Origin: CAJPQU01 sp052170475
Lineage (GTDB): Bacteria; Bacillota; Negativicutes; Selenomonadales; Selenomonadaceae
Reading direction: 5' to 3'
DNA: 64,000 bases
Assembly (NCBI GenBank): GCA_052170475.1
Contig: JBQNAL010000005.1
Location: forward strand, 68,940 to 132,939
Shown: positions 50,048-58,657 of the stretch, piece after piece
Layout: each line of letters opens with the position of its first letter
How positions within the stretch are numbered: position 1 is the first letter of the stretch
The notes under the pieces: generated by a model
The model's input: the letters and a program-made list of their open reading frames with translations, nothing else
The model's database searches: none
Told to the model about the DNA's origin: nothing
Translations under genes and position numbers: made by a program

Positions 50048-50848
50048 ATGAAACGATGGATTTTACTGTGCATGACCGCGATGTTCTCCCTCGCCCTTTT
50101 GGCGGCGGGCTGCGGCGAAACGGAGAAGAAGGCGGAGACGCCGGTCTCTTCCGGCGCTTCCGCGAAGGTGCTGCGCGTGGGGACGAATGCGGACTTTGCG
50201 CCCTTCGAGTTCCAAGACGTCAGCGGTAAGGAATATCAGGGCTTCGACATGGATCTCATCCGCGCCGTGGCGAAGGAGATGGGCTATCAGGCCGACATCC
50301 AGAACATCAATTTCGACGGTCTCATCCCCGCCATGGAGTCGGGGAACTTGGATGTCATCATCGCCGGGATGAGCATCAACGATGAGCGCAAGCAGAAGGT
50401 GGCCTTCTCGGATCCGTACTATAAGTCGGGTCTCACGATCATCGTCAAGAAGGACAATACTGCGATCCAAAAATTTGCCGATCTCTCCGGCAAGCGCGTC
50501 GCCGTCCAGATCGGCACCACGAGCGCCAAGGAAGTCCGCAAGATCCAAGGCGTCTCGGTGCGGGATTTCAACAGCTCCGCCGAAACTTTCTTAGAGCTTC
50601 GTGCCGGCGGTGTGGACGCCGTGGTGAACGACCGCCCGGTGAACGACTACTATATCGCCAAGAGCGGCATCACGGATGTGCGGGCGCTGAACGAACTCTT
50701 GACTTCCGAGGACTACGGCATCGCCATGTCAAAGAAGAACCCTGCACTGGTGAAAGAGGTCAATGCCGCCCTCAAGAAGCTGCGGGAAAACGGCGAGTAC
50801 GACAAGATTTATAAGAAATGGTTCGGCACGACGAGCCAGGGAAAGTAA
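50048..50848 (+). CDS. Amino-acid ABC transporter substrate-binding lipoprotein (orphan)
   Basis: A 266-residue binding protein: a signal peptide with lipobox LAAGC, then the family-3 fold (LRVGTNADFAPFEFQD, GFDMDLIRAVAKEMGY, DVIIAGMSINDERKQKVAFS). It resembles glutamine/arginine-binding proteins. No permease or ATPase gene adjoins it, so it must use a distant transporter or act as a sensor. ATG 50048 follows AGGAGG; the frame open from 49961 is upstream noise. A terminator follows. Confidence 0.92.
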   Translation: MKRWILLCMTAMFSLALLAAGCGETEKKAETPVSSGASAKVLRVGTNADFAPFEFQDVSGKEYQGFDMDLIRAVAKEMGYQADIQNINFDGLIPAMESGNLDVIIAGMSINDERKQKVAFSDPYYKSGLTIIVKKDNTAIQKFADLSGKRVAVQIGTTSAKEVRKIQGVSVRDFNSSAETFLELRAGGVDAVVNDRPVNDYYIAKSGITDVRALNELLTSEDYGIAMSKKNPALVKEVNAALKKLRENGEYDKIYKKWFGTTSQGK

Positions 50849-50856
50849 CGGATAAA

Positions 50857-50899
50857 ACTCGAGCCATAGTCCGGACATTCAGGCTGTGGCTCGGGTTTT
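50857..50899 (+). terminator. Intrinsic terminator of the binding-protein gene
   Basis: CGAGCCATAG pairs with CTGTGGCTCG around a 14-base loop, followed by GGTTTTCT. Confidence 0.78.
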
Positions 50900-50962
50900 C
50901 TCCGTTTCCCTCCTCACTGCCATGAGGAGGGATTGACACAGAGAGGGCGGACGAAAGGGGAC

Positions 50963-50983
50963 GCTGAATGTATCAGTGCTTCC
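50963..50983 (+). repeat. Short dispersed repeat, copy 2
   Basis: Twenty of 21 bases match 11887-11907. Here it lies 20 bases upstream of the FIST-GGDEF start, partly overlapping the leader. Confidence 0.5.
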
Positions 50984-51002
50984 TAAGGGAGAGGGGGCAA
51001 TC

Positions 51003-52754
51003 ATGAGGCAATTTCAAGTTGAATACATCAACAGCAATCATTTTATCCGAGAGTTGGATAGGATCCAGCGGTATTGCCATCGGTCAACGCATAGCCAAGT
51101 CATCTTCCATATTGAGATAGCGGCTGATTTGTCCGATCGGGTTCATGTCATAACAGATACCATCGAGAAGAAATTTCCTCAAGCTGTTTATTATGGCAAT
51201 CAATCCTTGGCGAATATCTGCGGCGGACGCTTATCGAGGGAATGGGCGCTGATCGTCTGTACCATCCTTGAGGAAGATACTTCTGATGTTCAAGTGATCA
51301 ACATCAGGAAAGATTCGGCGATTTCATCTCTGGAGGATTTGTGGGCGTATTGCCGCGATATCCCCGATCTTAAGGGCGTGGAGCTTTTGGCCTCGTTTGC
51401 CTCGGTAGCCCGCTTGGGAATAGGGGAATCTCAGGTGGATTTGCCGGAGGATGTTCAGGTATTCGGCGGCGTCGCGCTTCATCATCGGGATGTGAATTCT
51501 CATGCCTTCGTTTTTTCCAAAGGATTCCCTCCCTCCCAAGAGGACTGTGTCGCCGTCGTCTTCAGCGGACGGGAGATGCATGTCAAATGTTCCTACATTC
51601 TGGGCTGGAAGGCGCTGGGGAAGAAATTTAGGGTCACGGACTGCGACAATCATATCATCCGTACGCTGGACGGAAAGCCTGCCTTTGAAATGTATAAAAC
51701 ATATTTGGGGATCAATGCATCGGATGAATTAGCCATCAGCGCGTTTTGGTTTCCCATGCTGATCAAAAAAAGTGGGCTGGAATGTATTCGAAATCCCATG
51801 GATCTCTACCCTGATGGCTCCATTCGCATTGCCGTCAAAACGGAAAAAGGGGAGGTCGTACGGCTGGCGTACGGCGATCCCCATGCGATCATCAGCGAGG
51901 TCAAGCAGGTGATGCATGAAATCGCTGAATTTTCGCCGTCTATGATCCGGCTCTTTTCTTGCGGCGGCAGGTTTTTCTATTGGGGCGAGGAGAGGGTCAG
52001 CATGGAGACGGATCATTTTGATGCCATCGCGCCCGCCAGCGGCTTTTATACGCGGGGCGAGATCTTGAAGGTGAATTCCTTCCTGCATCTCTTGAATTCT
52101 ACCTTGCTCGTCGTGGGGATTCGCGAGGGGGAGCCGATCGATTATGAATATGAGGACATAGAGGATTTTGGGCAAGAGGTGGATGCCTATCTGATGAATG
52201 GTCATCTTATTTGCTTCGTCGAGACGGTGACGAAGGAGCTTGAGGCGGCTTACGATAAGATTGTGGCGGCACTCAATACCGATATATTGACGGGGGTCGG
52301 CAACCGTCGCGCCTATGAAACCTATATCAGCGAACTTGAGAAGAAGCCTTTGCCCGAGAATCTCATTGTGATTTCTTCCGATGTGAACAGTCTGAAAGCC
52401 GTCAATGACCGCTTGGGTCATGCGGCGGGGGATGAGCTGATCATCGGTACGGCAGCGGTGCTGGAGGAAACGTTCAGCGCGTATGGCCGCATCTTTAGAA
52501 CCGGCGGCGATGAGTTCCAGACCCTCATCGTTTCCGATGAGCCGATGGAAGTCCTCCTCCGCCGCTTAAAGGAAAATTATGCCCGCTGGCGGGGCAAGCT
52601 CGTCGATTCCCTACGTGTATCTACGGGCTATGTTTTGGCGAAGGAGATGCCCAATCAGGGGCTCATGGAGATGTTCAAGGTCGCCGACAAGAGGATGTAC
52701 GATGATAAGCGGGCGTATTATGGAGCATCGAACAAGGATCGCCGCAAGGGATAG
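51003..52754 (+). CDS. FIST-domain diguanylate cyclase
   Basis: A 583-residue soluble protein. Residues ~25-390 carry FIST-N and FIST-C sensory domains (FASVARLGIGESQ, GGVALHHRDVNSHAFVFS, the later RLFSCGGRFFYWGEE), a small-molecule sensor often linked to amino acids. The C-terminal ~160 residues are a GGDEF domain with the intact active-site loop RTGGDEFQTL near residue 500, so it should make c-di-GMP. Base composition is lower in G+C over the sensor. ATG 51003 follows GGGAGAGGGGG. Confidence 0.87.
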   Translation: MRQFQVEYINSNHFIRELDRIQRYCHRSTHSQVIFHIEIAADLSDRVHVITDTIEKKFPQAVYYGNQSLANICGGRLSREWALIVCTILEEDTSDVQVINIRKDSAISSLEDLWAYCRDIPDLKGVELLASFASVARLGIGESQVDLPEDVQVFGGVALHHRDVNSHAFVFSKGFPPSQEDCVAVVFSGREMHVKCSYILGWKALGKKFRVTDCDNHIIRTLDGKPAFEMYKTYLGINASDELAISAFWFPMLIKKSGLECIRNPMDLYPDGSIRIAVKTEKGEVVRLAYGDPHAIISEVKQVMHEIAEFSPSMIRLFSCGGRFFYWGEERVSMETDHFDAIAPASGFYTRGEILKVNSFLHLLNSTLLVVGIREGEPIDYEYEDIEDFGQEVDAYLMNGHLICFVETVTKELEAAYDKIVAALNTDILTGVGNRRAYETYISELEKKPLPENLIVISSDVNSLKAVNDRLGHAAGDELIIGTAAVLEETFSAYGRIFRTGGDEFQTLIVSDEPMEVLLRRLKENYARWRGKLVDSLRVSTGYVLAKEMPNQGLMEMFKVADKRMYDDKRAYYGASNKDRRKG

Positions 52755-52767
52755 GGAACGAAAAGGC

Positions 52768-52796
52768 TTGCCTCGCGCTTTTCGGTGTGGTATAAT
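52768..52796 (+). promoter_or_regulatory. Sigma-70 promoter of rpmE
   Basis: TTGCCT, 17 bases and a perfect TATAAT, ~147 bases before the rpmE start. Confidence 0.75.
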
Positions 52797-52802
52797 CGCT
52801 TT

Positions 52803-52942
52803 GCTAATGGACGGGCTGCCGTCTGTTTTTCATGCAGAGCGCCGGTTCCCCCAAGCGGGATGCCGGTAAACCAAGCGCTCAGACGAGGGCTTGTATCTTA
52901 CCCGGCAAAGATTTGCCCATGGGGAAAAGCGAGGTGTAGACG
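52803..52942 (+). ncRNA. Structured rpmE leader (possible L31 autoregulatory leader)
   Basis: The ~140-nt leader can fold with CGTCTG (52820-52825) pairing to CAGACG (52880-52885), and within it AGCGC (52838-52842) to GCGCT (52875-52879), enclosing a smaller stem. L31 leader RNAs with feedback control by the protein have been described in Firmicutes. Assignment here is by position and nested pairing only. Confidence 0.5.
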
Positions 52943-53143
52943 ATGAAGGAAAATATCCATCCGAAATTCTTCGAGGCGACGGTGACCTGCGGCTGCGGCA
53001 ACACGTTCACCACCGGCTCCACGAAAGAGGATCTTAGGGTCGATGTCTGCTCGAAATGCCATCCGTTCTTTACGGGTCGCCAGCGCGGGCAGGCGAAGGG
53101 CGGCCGTATCGAGCGGTTCAAGCAGCGTTACGGCAAGGAGTAA
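52943..53143 (+). CDS. rpmE: 50S ribosomal protein L31
   Basis: A 66-residue L31 of the zinc-binding type: CGCGNTF and VDVCSKCHPFFTG supply the cysteines. It starts MKENIHPKFFEATVTC, typical of the family. Preceded by a structured leader and followed by a terminator. Confidence 0.97.
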   Translation: MKENIHPKFFEATVTCGCGNTFTTGSTKEDLRVDVCSKCHPFFTGRQRGQAKGGRIERFKQRYGKE

Positions 53144-53155
53144 GACGGTAGGATG

Positions 53156-53191
53156 GGGCAGGGCAGAAATTGCCCTGCCTTGTTTGTTTTT
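53156..53191 (+). terminator. Intrinsic terminator of rpmE
   Basis: GGCAGGGCA (53157-53165) pairs with TGCCCTGCC (53171-53179), followed by a T-rich tract. Confidence 0.87.
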
Positions 53192-53222
53192 CGCGTAGGA
53201 TGCACAAGAGGAGGAATTTCCG

Positions 53223-54203
53223 TTGGCAAATCATTTGCTGGTGGGCGGTCAGGCGGTCATTGAGGGTGTGATGATGCGCTGCGGCGCTCGGGTGGCGACG
53301 GCGGTGCGGGAGCCATCGGGGCGGATCACCGTGGACGAGCGCGAGGTGACGTCGCTGGCGGAGCGCTATCCGATTTTGAAAAAGCCTTTTCTGCGCGGTG
53401 TCGTGGTGCTGGGGGAATCTTTGACCTTGGGCATGAAGTCGCTGGCCTACTCGGCGAAGATGGCGGGGGAGGAAGAGGAGGCATCCCTTTCCGACCGGGA
53501 GCTTTTGGGGACGATGGCTGCGGCCTTTCTCATGGCTGTGGTGCTCTTCGTGGTGATTCCCACGGGGGCGGCGCGGCTTTTGGGGGAGGTGACGGAATCT
53601 CCCGTAGCGCTGAATCTTTTTGAGGGAGCGCTGCGGCTCTTGATCTTTTTGGGCTATCTGGCCATGATTGCCCGCATGAAGGACATTTACCGGGTCTTTC
53701 AGTACCATGGGGCGGAGCATAAGACGATCCATGCCTACGAGGCGGGGGGGCCTTTGACGGTGGAGAACGTGCAGCGCTTCTCTCGGCTCCATCCCCGCTG
53801 TGGGACGTCGTTTCTCCTCATCGTCATGATCGTGAGCATTTTGGTGTTCGCCTTTTTGGGCTGGCCGGATCTCGTCACCCGAATCCTCAGCCGGGTGCTG
53901 CTCTTGCCGGTGGTGGCGGGGATTTCCTACGAGGTCATCCGTCTGGCGGGTCGCTCGAACAATCAGATTCTCCACGCGGCGCTCCTGCCGGGGCTGTGGC
54001 TGCAAAAGCTGACCACGAATCCCCCCGCGGACGAGATGGTAGAGGTGGCCGTCGCCTCCCTCTCGGCGGTGCTGCCGGAAGAAGAGCGGCTGCGGATGGG
54101 GCTTCCCGAAGGCGGCGTCGTGTACGGCGGGGAAGTCTCCTCCGCCGAAGGTGATGCCGTCGGGGCAGCGGAACCGGCAGCGGGCGCGGCGGCGATGGGC
54201 TGA
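53223..54203 (+). CDS. yqhQ: DUF1385 membrane protein (YqhQ-like)
   Basis: A 326-residue membrane protein starting LVGGQAVIEGVMMR and containing YHGAEHKTIHAYEAGG and HPRCGTSFLL, the DUF1385 signatures with conserved His and Cys. About four membrane helices. The function is unknown, but the order rpmE, DUF1385, prfA, prmC is conserved in clostridia and relatives. TTG 53223 follows AGAGGAGG. An acidic, alanine-rich tail of ~40 residues ends the protein. Confidence 0.87.
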   Translation: MANHLLVGGQAVIEGVMMRCGARVATAVREPSGRITVDEREVTSLAERYPILKKPFLRGVVVLGESLTLGMKSLAYSAKMAGEEEEASLSDRELLGTMAAAFLMAVVLFVVIPTGAARLLGEVTESPVALNLFEGALRLLIFLGYLAMIARMKDIYRVFQYHGAEHKTIHAYEAGGPLTVENVQRFSRLHPRCGTSFLLIVMIVSILVFAFLGWPDLVTRILSRVLLLPVVAGISYEVIRLAGRSNNQILHAALLPGLWLQKLTTNPPADEMVEVAVASLSAVLPEEERLRMGLPEGGVVYGGEVSSAEGDAVGAAEPAAGAAAMG

Positions 54204-54270
54204 ACGTGGCGGGTTCCTTGTGGACGCAGCCTTCGCGCCGTGCCCTGAGAGAATGATGGAGTGTGGCAGT

Positions 54271-55335
54271 GTGCAGGAAAAATTACAGGCGATAGAAGAT
54301 AAATTCCGGGAATTGGAATCTCTTTTGGGCGCTCCCGATACCTTGTCGGATGTGGCGCGGTGGCGCAGGATGAGCCAAGAACATGCGCAGCTTGCCCCGG
54401 TGGTGGAGAAGATTCGCGCCTATCAAGGCGTCGTGGCCGAGCTAGCGGAGGATGCGGCGCTCCTTGAGGAAGCGCCGGACGAGGAACTGCGCCGGATGCT
54501 CGTCGAGGACATCGCCGCCCTCAAGGTGCGCCGCGATGCCTTGGAGAAGGAATTGCCCATTCTCCTCCTCCCGAAGGATCCACGTGACGAGAAAAATGTC
54601 ATCGTGGAGATCCGGGGCGGCGTGGGGGGCGAAGAAGCGGCGCTCTTCGCCGGGGATCTCTTTCGGATGTATAACCGTTACGCTGAAAAACGGGGCTGGC
54701 GGACGGCGCTCTTAAATTCCAATCCAACGGAACTCGGGGGATTTAAGGAAGTCGCCTTTTCCGTCGAGGGCTACGGGGCGTTCAGCCGCCTGAAATACGA
54801 GCGGGGCGCCCATCGGGTGCAGCGCGTGCCGGAGACGGAGTCCTCGGGGCGCATTCACACCTCGGCGGTCACGGTGGCGGTGCTGCCGGAAGCGGAGGAC
54901 GTCGAGGTGACGGTGCGGCCGGAGGAGCTTCGCATTGACACCTATTGCGCCCACGGTGCGGGCGGGCAGTACGTCAACCGGACGGAAACGGCGGTGCGGA
55001 TCACCCATCTCCCCACGGGCATCGTGGTGCAGTGCCAAGATGAGAAGTCGCAGCTCAAAAATAAAGAGCAGGCGATGCGGGTACTGCGGGCGCGGATATT
55101 GGAAAGAGCCGAGGAAGAGCAGGCGGCGGCCACGGCGGCGGATCGCCGCCATCAGGTTGGCTCCGGGGATCGGAGCCAACGGATCCGTACCTACAATTTC
55201 CCGCAAGGGCGCGTGACGGATCACCGCGTGGGCTTGACGCTGCATAAGCTGACCGCCGTCTTGGATGGGGAGTTGGACGAGCTTTTGGACGCGCTCATCA
55301 CGGCGGATCAGGCGGAGCGGCTGCGGCGGCAGTAG
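54271..55335 (+). CDS. prfA: Peptide chain release factor 1
   Basis: A 354-residue RF1 recognising UAA and UAG. The catalytic GGQ loop is in HGAGGQYVNRTETAVRITH, and the stop-codon reading region with SSGRIHTSAV is present. Several starts are possible: ATG 54253, ATG 54256 and GTG 54271. The GTG has ATGGAG nine bases upstream and gives the usual N-terminus QEKLQAIEDKF, so it is preferred. Confidence 0.94.
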   Translation: MQEKLQAIEDKFRELESLLGAPDTLSDVARWRRMSQEHAQLAPVVEKIRAYQGVVAELAEDAALLEEAPDEELRRMLVEDIAALKVRRDALEKELPILLLPKDPRDEKNVIVEIRGGVGGEEAALFAGDLFRMYNRYAEKRGWRTALLNSNPTELGGFKEVAFSVEGYGAFSRLKYERGAHRVQRVPETESSGRIHTSAVTVAVLPEAEDVEVTVRPEELRIDTYCAHGAGGQYVNRTETAVRITHLPTGIVVQCQDEKSQLKNKEQAMRVLRARILERAEEEQAAATAADRRHQVGSGDRSQRIRTYNFPQGRVTDHRVGLTLHKLTAVLDGELDELLDALITADQAERLRRQ

Positions 55336-55363
55336 TCGGCGAGCGGTAGTGGTACACGGCAAA

Positions 55364-55400
55364 CGCCTTGTTTCCGTATGACGCGGGAACAAGGCTTTTT
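55364..55400 (+). terminator. Intrinsic terminator between prfA and prmC
   Basis: GCCTTGTTTCC (55364-55374) pairs with GGGAACAAGGC (55384-55394), followed by TTTTT. It may reduce read-through from prfA to prmC. Confidence 0.8.
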
Positions 55401-55422
55401 AGGGGGAAGGAAGGCGAACGCC

Positions 55423-56283
55423 ATGACAAGAGAAGAGCTTTGGACAATCGGCAGACTCTTGCAGTGGTCGGAGGGCTTCTTTCGGGACAAGGGGATTGAA
55501 ACGCCCCGCTTGGACGCTGAAGTGCTGCTTTCGCATGTCTTGGAGCAGCCGCGCATCTACCTCTACGTCCACTACGATCAGCCCCTCGACCCCGAGGAAT
55601 TGGCGGCTTATCGCGGGTTCGTCCGGCGGCGGGCGGCACGCGAGCCGGTGGCGTACCTCTTGGGCGAGCGGGAATTCATGGGGATTACGTTCGCAGTATC
55701 ACCGGCGGTATTGGTGCCGCAGCCGGACACGGAAACGCTCGTCGGCGAAGCCGAAAAGCGCCTCCGGGGAACGCCCGGCGCACGGATCGCCGACGTGGGG
55801 ACGGGGAGCGGCGCCGTCGCGCTGTCGCTCCTTTATATGCTCCCGAATCTCACCGCCGCCGCCGTGGACATCTCCGCGGCGGCGCTCGAGGTGGCACGGG
55901 AAAACGCCGCCCGCCTTTCTCTTTCGGATCGGGTGACGTTTTACGAAGGGGATCTTTTAGCGCCGCTTTTCGGGCAGACATTTGACGCCATCGTCTCGAA
56001 TCCGCCCTACATTCCGAGAGGGGAGATCGCGGCGCTTCCCCCTGAAGTGCAGGCGGAGCCTCGGTTGGCGCTCGATGGCGGCGCGGACGGGCTGACCTTT
56101 TACCGCCGCTTGGTGGACGAGGCGGAGGCGTTTCTTTCTCCCGGCGGCTTTTTGAGCGTGGAGGTGGGGCAGGGGGAAGCGGCGGCCATCGTTTCGATGG
56201 CGCACGAAAAGGGCTGGATTGGCGTCGAAACCGCAGAGGACTTAGCAGGCATCGACCGAGTGGTGACGATGTATCGCGCCTGA
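55423..56283 (+). CDS. prmC: Release factor glutamine methyltransferase
   Basis: A 286-residue SAM-dependent enzyme that methylates the GGQ glutamine of RF1 and RF2. Motif I is IADVGTGSGAVALSL and the substrate-binding motif is VSNPPYIP (NPPY). Its N-terminal helical domain has LGEREFMGITFAVS. AAGGAAGG precedes ATG 55423. It is encoded directly after its substrate, RF1. Confidence 0.95.
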   Translation: MTREELWTIGRLLQWSEGFFRDKGIETPRLDAEVLLSHVLEQPRIYLYVHYDQPLDPEELAAYRGFVRRRAAREPVAYLLGEREFMGITFAVSPAVLVPQPDTETLVGEAEKRLRGTPGARIADVGTGSGAVALSLLYMLPNLTAAAVDISAAALEVARENAARLSLSDRVTFYEGDLLAPLFGQTFDAIVSNPPYIPRGEIAALPPEVQAEPRLALDGGADGLTFYRRLVDEAEAFLSPGGFLSVEVGQGEAAAIVSMAHEKGWIGVETAEDLAGIDRVVTMYRA

Positions 56284-56312
56284 GAGAGTCTGCGTGAGAA
56301 AGGAGGCTGCGC

Positions 56313-57368
56313 ATGGAAACGAAGATCGTTCGGATCGAGGACGTGGCCGCACAGGCGGCGGAGATCGCGGCGGCGGGCGCCATCCTTCGCGGCGGCGGAC
56401 TCGTCGCCTTTCCCACGGAAACAGTCTACGGCCTTGGGGCGAACGGTCTTGACGCCGCCGCCTGCGCCGAGATATATCGCGCGAAGGGACGGCCGTCGGA
56501 CAATCCCCTCATCCTCCATGCGGCGGATCGCGCCATGGTGGACATGGCGGCGCGGGAGGTGACGCCGCTGGCGGAAAAGCTCTTCGCGGCGTTTGCCCCG
56601 GGCCCCATCACCCTCATCCTGCCGAAGTGGCCGGAGGTACCGCCCAGCGTCACCGGGGGGCTTGACACCGTGGGGGTGCGGCTGCCGGAGAGTGACATCG
56701 CCCGCGCCCTCATCCGGGCGGCGGGTGTTCCCGTGGCTGCTCCCAGCGCGAACCTCTCGGGACGCCCCAGCCCCACCACGGCCGCCGCCGTCGCCGCCGA
56801 CCTTTGGGGACGTGTGCCGCTGATTTTGGACGGCGGCGCTTGCCGGTTCGGGCTGGAATCCACCATCGTGGACTGCACGGGCGACCGTGCCGTCATCTTG
56901 CGCCCCGGCGCGATCACGCGGGACATGATCGCAGCGGTGGCCGGGGCGGCGGATCTTGACCCCGCGATAGAAAAGCAGGACGCCGCGCCCCGCGCCCCCG
57001 GCATGAAGTACACCCATTACGCCCCGAAAGCGCCGCTCACGGTTCTCACGGGGGATAGGGCGCACCTTGCGGCGGCCTTTCGCCGCGAAGTGGAAAAGCG
57101 GCAGGACGCAGGGGAAACGGTGGGGTTGGTGGTGAGCGCGGAGATGAGGGCGGCGCTCCATGACATCGTTCCCCCGACGCTTATGGCGATTTACGGGGCG
57201 CAGGGCGATCTCGTCGCCATGGCGGCGCACCTTTATGAGGCACTGCGGTACTTCGACGACAAGGCCGTGGACGCGCTCCTTGGCGAAGGGGTAGCGCCGG
57301 AAGGGCTTGGCGTCGCCATCATGAACCGGTTGGAAAAAGCCAGCGGCGGCCGCCGGATCGAAGCGTAG
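56313..57368 (+). CDS. ywlC: L-threonylcarbamoyladenylate synthase (Sua5 type)
   Basis: A 351-residue Sua5/YwlC protein making threonylcarbamoyl-AMP for the t6A37 modification of tRNAs reading ANN codons. The N-terminal YrdC domain has GLVAFPTETVYGLGANG, KGRPSDNPLILH and SANLSGRPSPT. The C-terminal Sua5 domain follows GMKYTHYAPKAPL. The length marks the long Sua5 form and not short TsaC. AAAGGAGG precedes ATG 56313. Confidence 0.94.
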   Translation: METKIVRIEDVAAQAAEIAAAGAILRGGGLVAFPTETVYGLGANGLDAAACAEIYRAKGRPSDNPLILHAADRAMVDMAAREVTPLAEKLFAAFAPGPITLILPKWPEVPPSVTGGLDTVGVRLPESDIARALIRAAGVPVAAPSANLSGRPSPTTAAAVAADLWGRVPLILDGGACRFGLESTIVDCTGDRAVILRPGAITRDMIAAVAGAADLDPAIEKQDAAPRAPGMKYTHYAPKAPLTVLTGDRAHLAAAFRREVEKRQDAGETVGLVVSAEMRAALHDIVPPTLMAIYGAQGDLVAMAAHLYEALRYFDDKAVDALLGEGVAPEGLGVAIMNRLEKASGGRRIEA

Positions 57369-57405
57369 CGCGACGGCGTCGGAGCGCAGGTTCGCCGTCT
57401 GCCAT

Positions 57406-57434
57406 TTGTTTCTCGCCATTTTGTATTGTATAAT
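57406..57434 (+). promoter_or_regulatory. Promoter of the paralogous secreted protein genes
   Basis: TTGTTT, 17 bases, TATAAT, ~87 bases before the first start codon. Confidence 0.62.
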
Positions 57435-57520
57435 AGGATAAGGAAGGTCAGCGCGATCCCTTCTCGTACATGATAGACGCGCTTTACTGGAACCGGCAAG
57501 AGAAAAGGATGGGGGATGCC

Positions 57521-58657
57521 ATGAAAAACAGATTGTGCCTGCGCGGACTTTTTTGTCTCTTCGTTATCGCTCTGCTTTTGCCCGCTTCGATCGGAAGCGC
57601 TTTCGGCGATATGGCGCCGATGGAGATCCGATGGCGGCACGAGACGACGCCGAACGCCTCCTACCTCGTTACGCAGACGATTCCCTTTTCTAAAAAGCTC
57701 GATCCGTCGCATTTTGTGTTTCGGGCGAAGGAAGATCTCCCCGGCTTCCAGCTTTTGGAGATGGAATGGATGCGTTGGGACGCTGCAGCGCAAATGAGCG
57801 TGTTTTGGGTCAAACGTGCGTTCAATCTTCGCACCCTGACCCCGGCGCACCCGCTTCCCGTGACGACCGCCTTTTATGGCGAATTCCAGACTGTCGGCTT
57901 TTCTTATCTGGCCGCCGATGGGAAGCGGCGCTATTTTATGGTGGGACTGAGCGGGCAGGATGGCACGCTCTACACGCAGGAAGTGCGCTGCGGCGGCTAC
58001 GGCCGCGTGGTGGGCGAATCCGAACCGTCAGAAGGTGCGCCCCTCTACGGTGCGCTCTTGGACGGTTTTTATGACATCCTGTGCGGCGGGGAAAGTGCCT
58101 TCGTGGAAGACTGCGGCGGGGCGGTCGGGGTTCGGGAAGTCCTGTCCCTCCTCGGGTCAAGAGCGGCTTTATATCAAGTGGGCTATGCCGTCAGGGACAT
58201 CACGGGCGACGGTGTTCCCGAGCTATTGATCGGGCTGGTCAAGGACGGGAATGGGGCGGCAAGCTTCGGCTCTACCATTCTTGCCGTGTATACACCCCCC
58301 TATGCCCATCCCGTCTGCGTCTTGGAGGGCTGGGCGAGGAACCATTTTCTCTTGATGGACGACGGGCGTTTCCTTCAGGAAGGCTCCGATGGGGCGATGC
58401 GTTCGTTCTGTGGCGAATACACCCTCTCACCCGACGGGCGGCAGCTTTCCTGTGCGTCTTTCTATTTCACGGCGGAAAGCCCTTCGGCGCCGGGTGAAAT
58501 CGAGGTGTATTACAATACCACCGGGGAGTTTGATCCGAGTCGATCGGAAAAACTCGACATGACATTGGATGCGTTTCTCAGGCTGCAGACGGAACTGGAG
58601 GGTGGGGTTCGCTACGTTCCCCTCATGCCCTTTGGCGCGGAAAGGGGATCCCGATGA
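57521..58657 (+). CDS. Secreted protein of unknown function with calcium-loop-like motif, paralogue A
   Basis: Not recognised. A 378-residue protein with a signal peptide (LFCLFVIALLLPASIGSAFG). The N-terminal half is beta-rich and unique. The C-terminal half contains YAVRDITGDGVPELLIG, a DxxGDGxxE motif like calcium loops of EF-hand/dockerin or integrin-type repeats, then GRFLQEGSDGAMRSFCGEYT and a YYNTTGEFDPSRSEKLDMT segment. These last ~200 residues align by eye with the next gene. ATG 57521 is preferred because GGGGGATG precedes it; ATG 57509 is in frame. Confidence 0.65.
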   Translation: MKNRLCLRGLFCLFVIALLLPASIGSAFGDMAPMEIRWRHETTPNASYLVTQTIPFSKKLDPSHFVFRAKEDLPGFQLLEMEWMRWDAAAQMSVFWVKRAFNLRTLTPAHPLPVTTAFYGEFQTVGFSYLAADGKRRYFMVGLSGQDGTLYTQEVRCGGYGRVVGESEPSEGAPLYGALLDGFYDILCGGESAFVEDCGGAVGVREVLSLLGSRAALYQVGYAVRDITGDGVPELLIGLVKDGNGAASFGSTILAVYTPPYAHPVCVLEGWARNHFLLMDDGRFLQEGSDGAMRSFCGEYTLSPDGRQLSCASFYFTAESPSAPGEIEVYYNTTGEFDPSRSEKLDMTLDAFLRLQTELEGGVRYVPLMPFGAERGSR

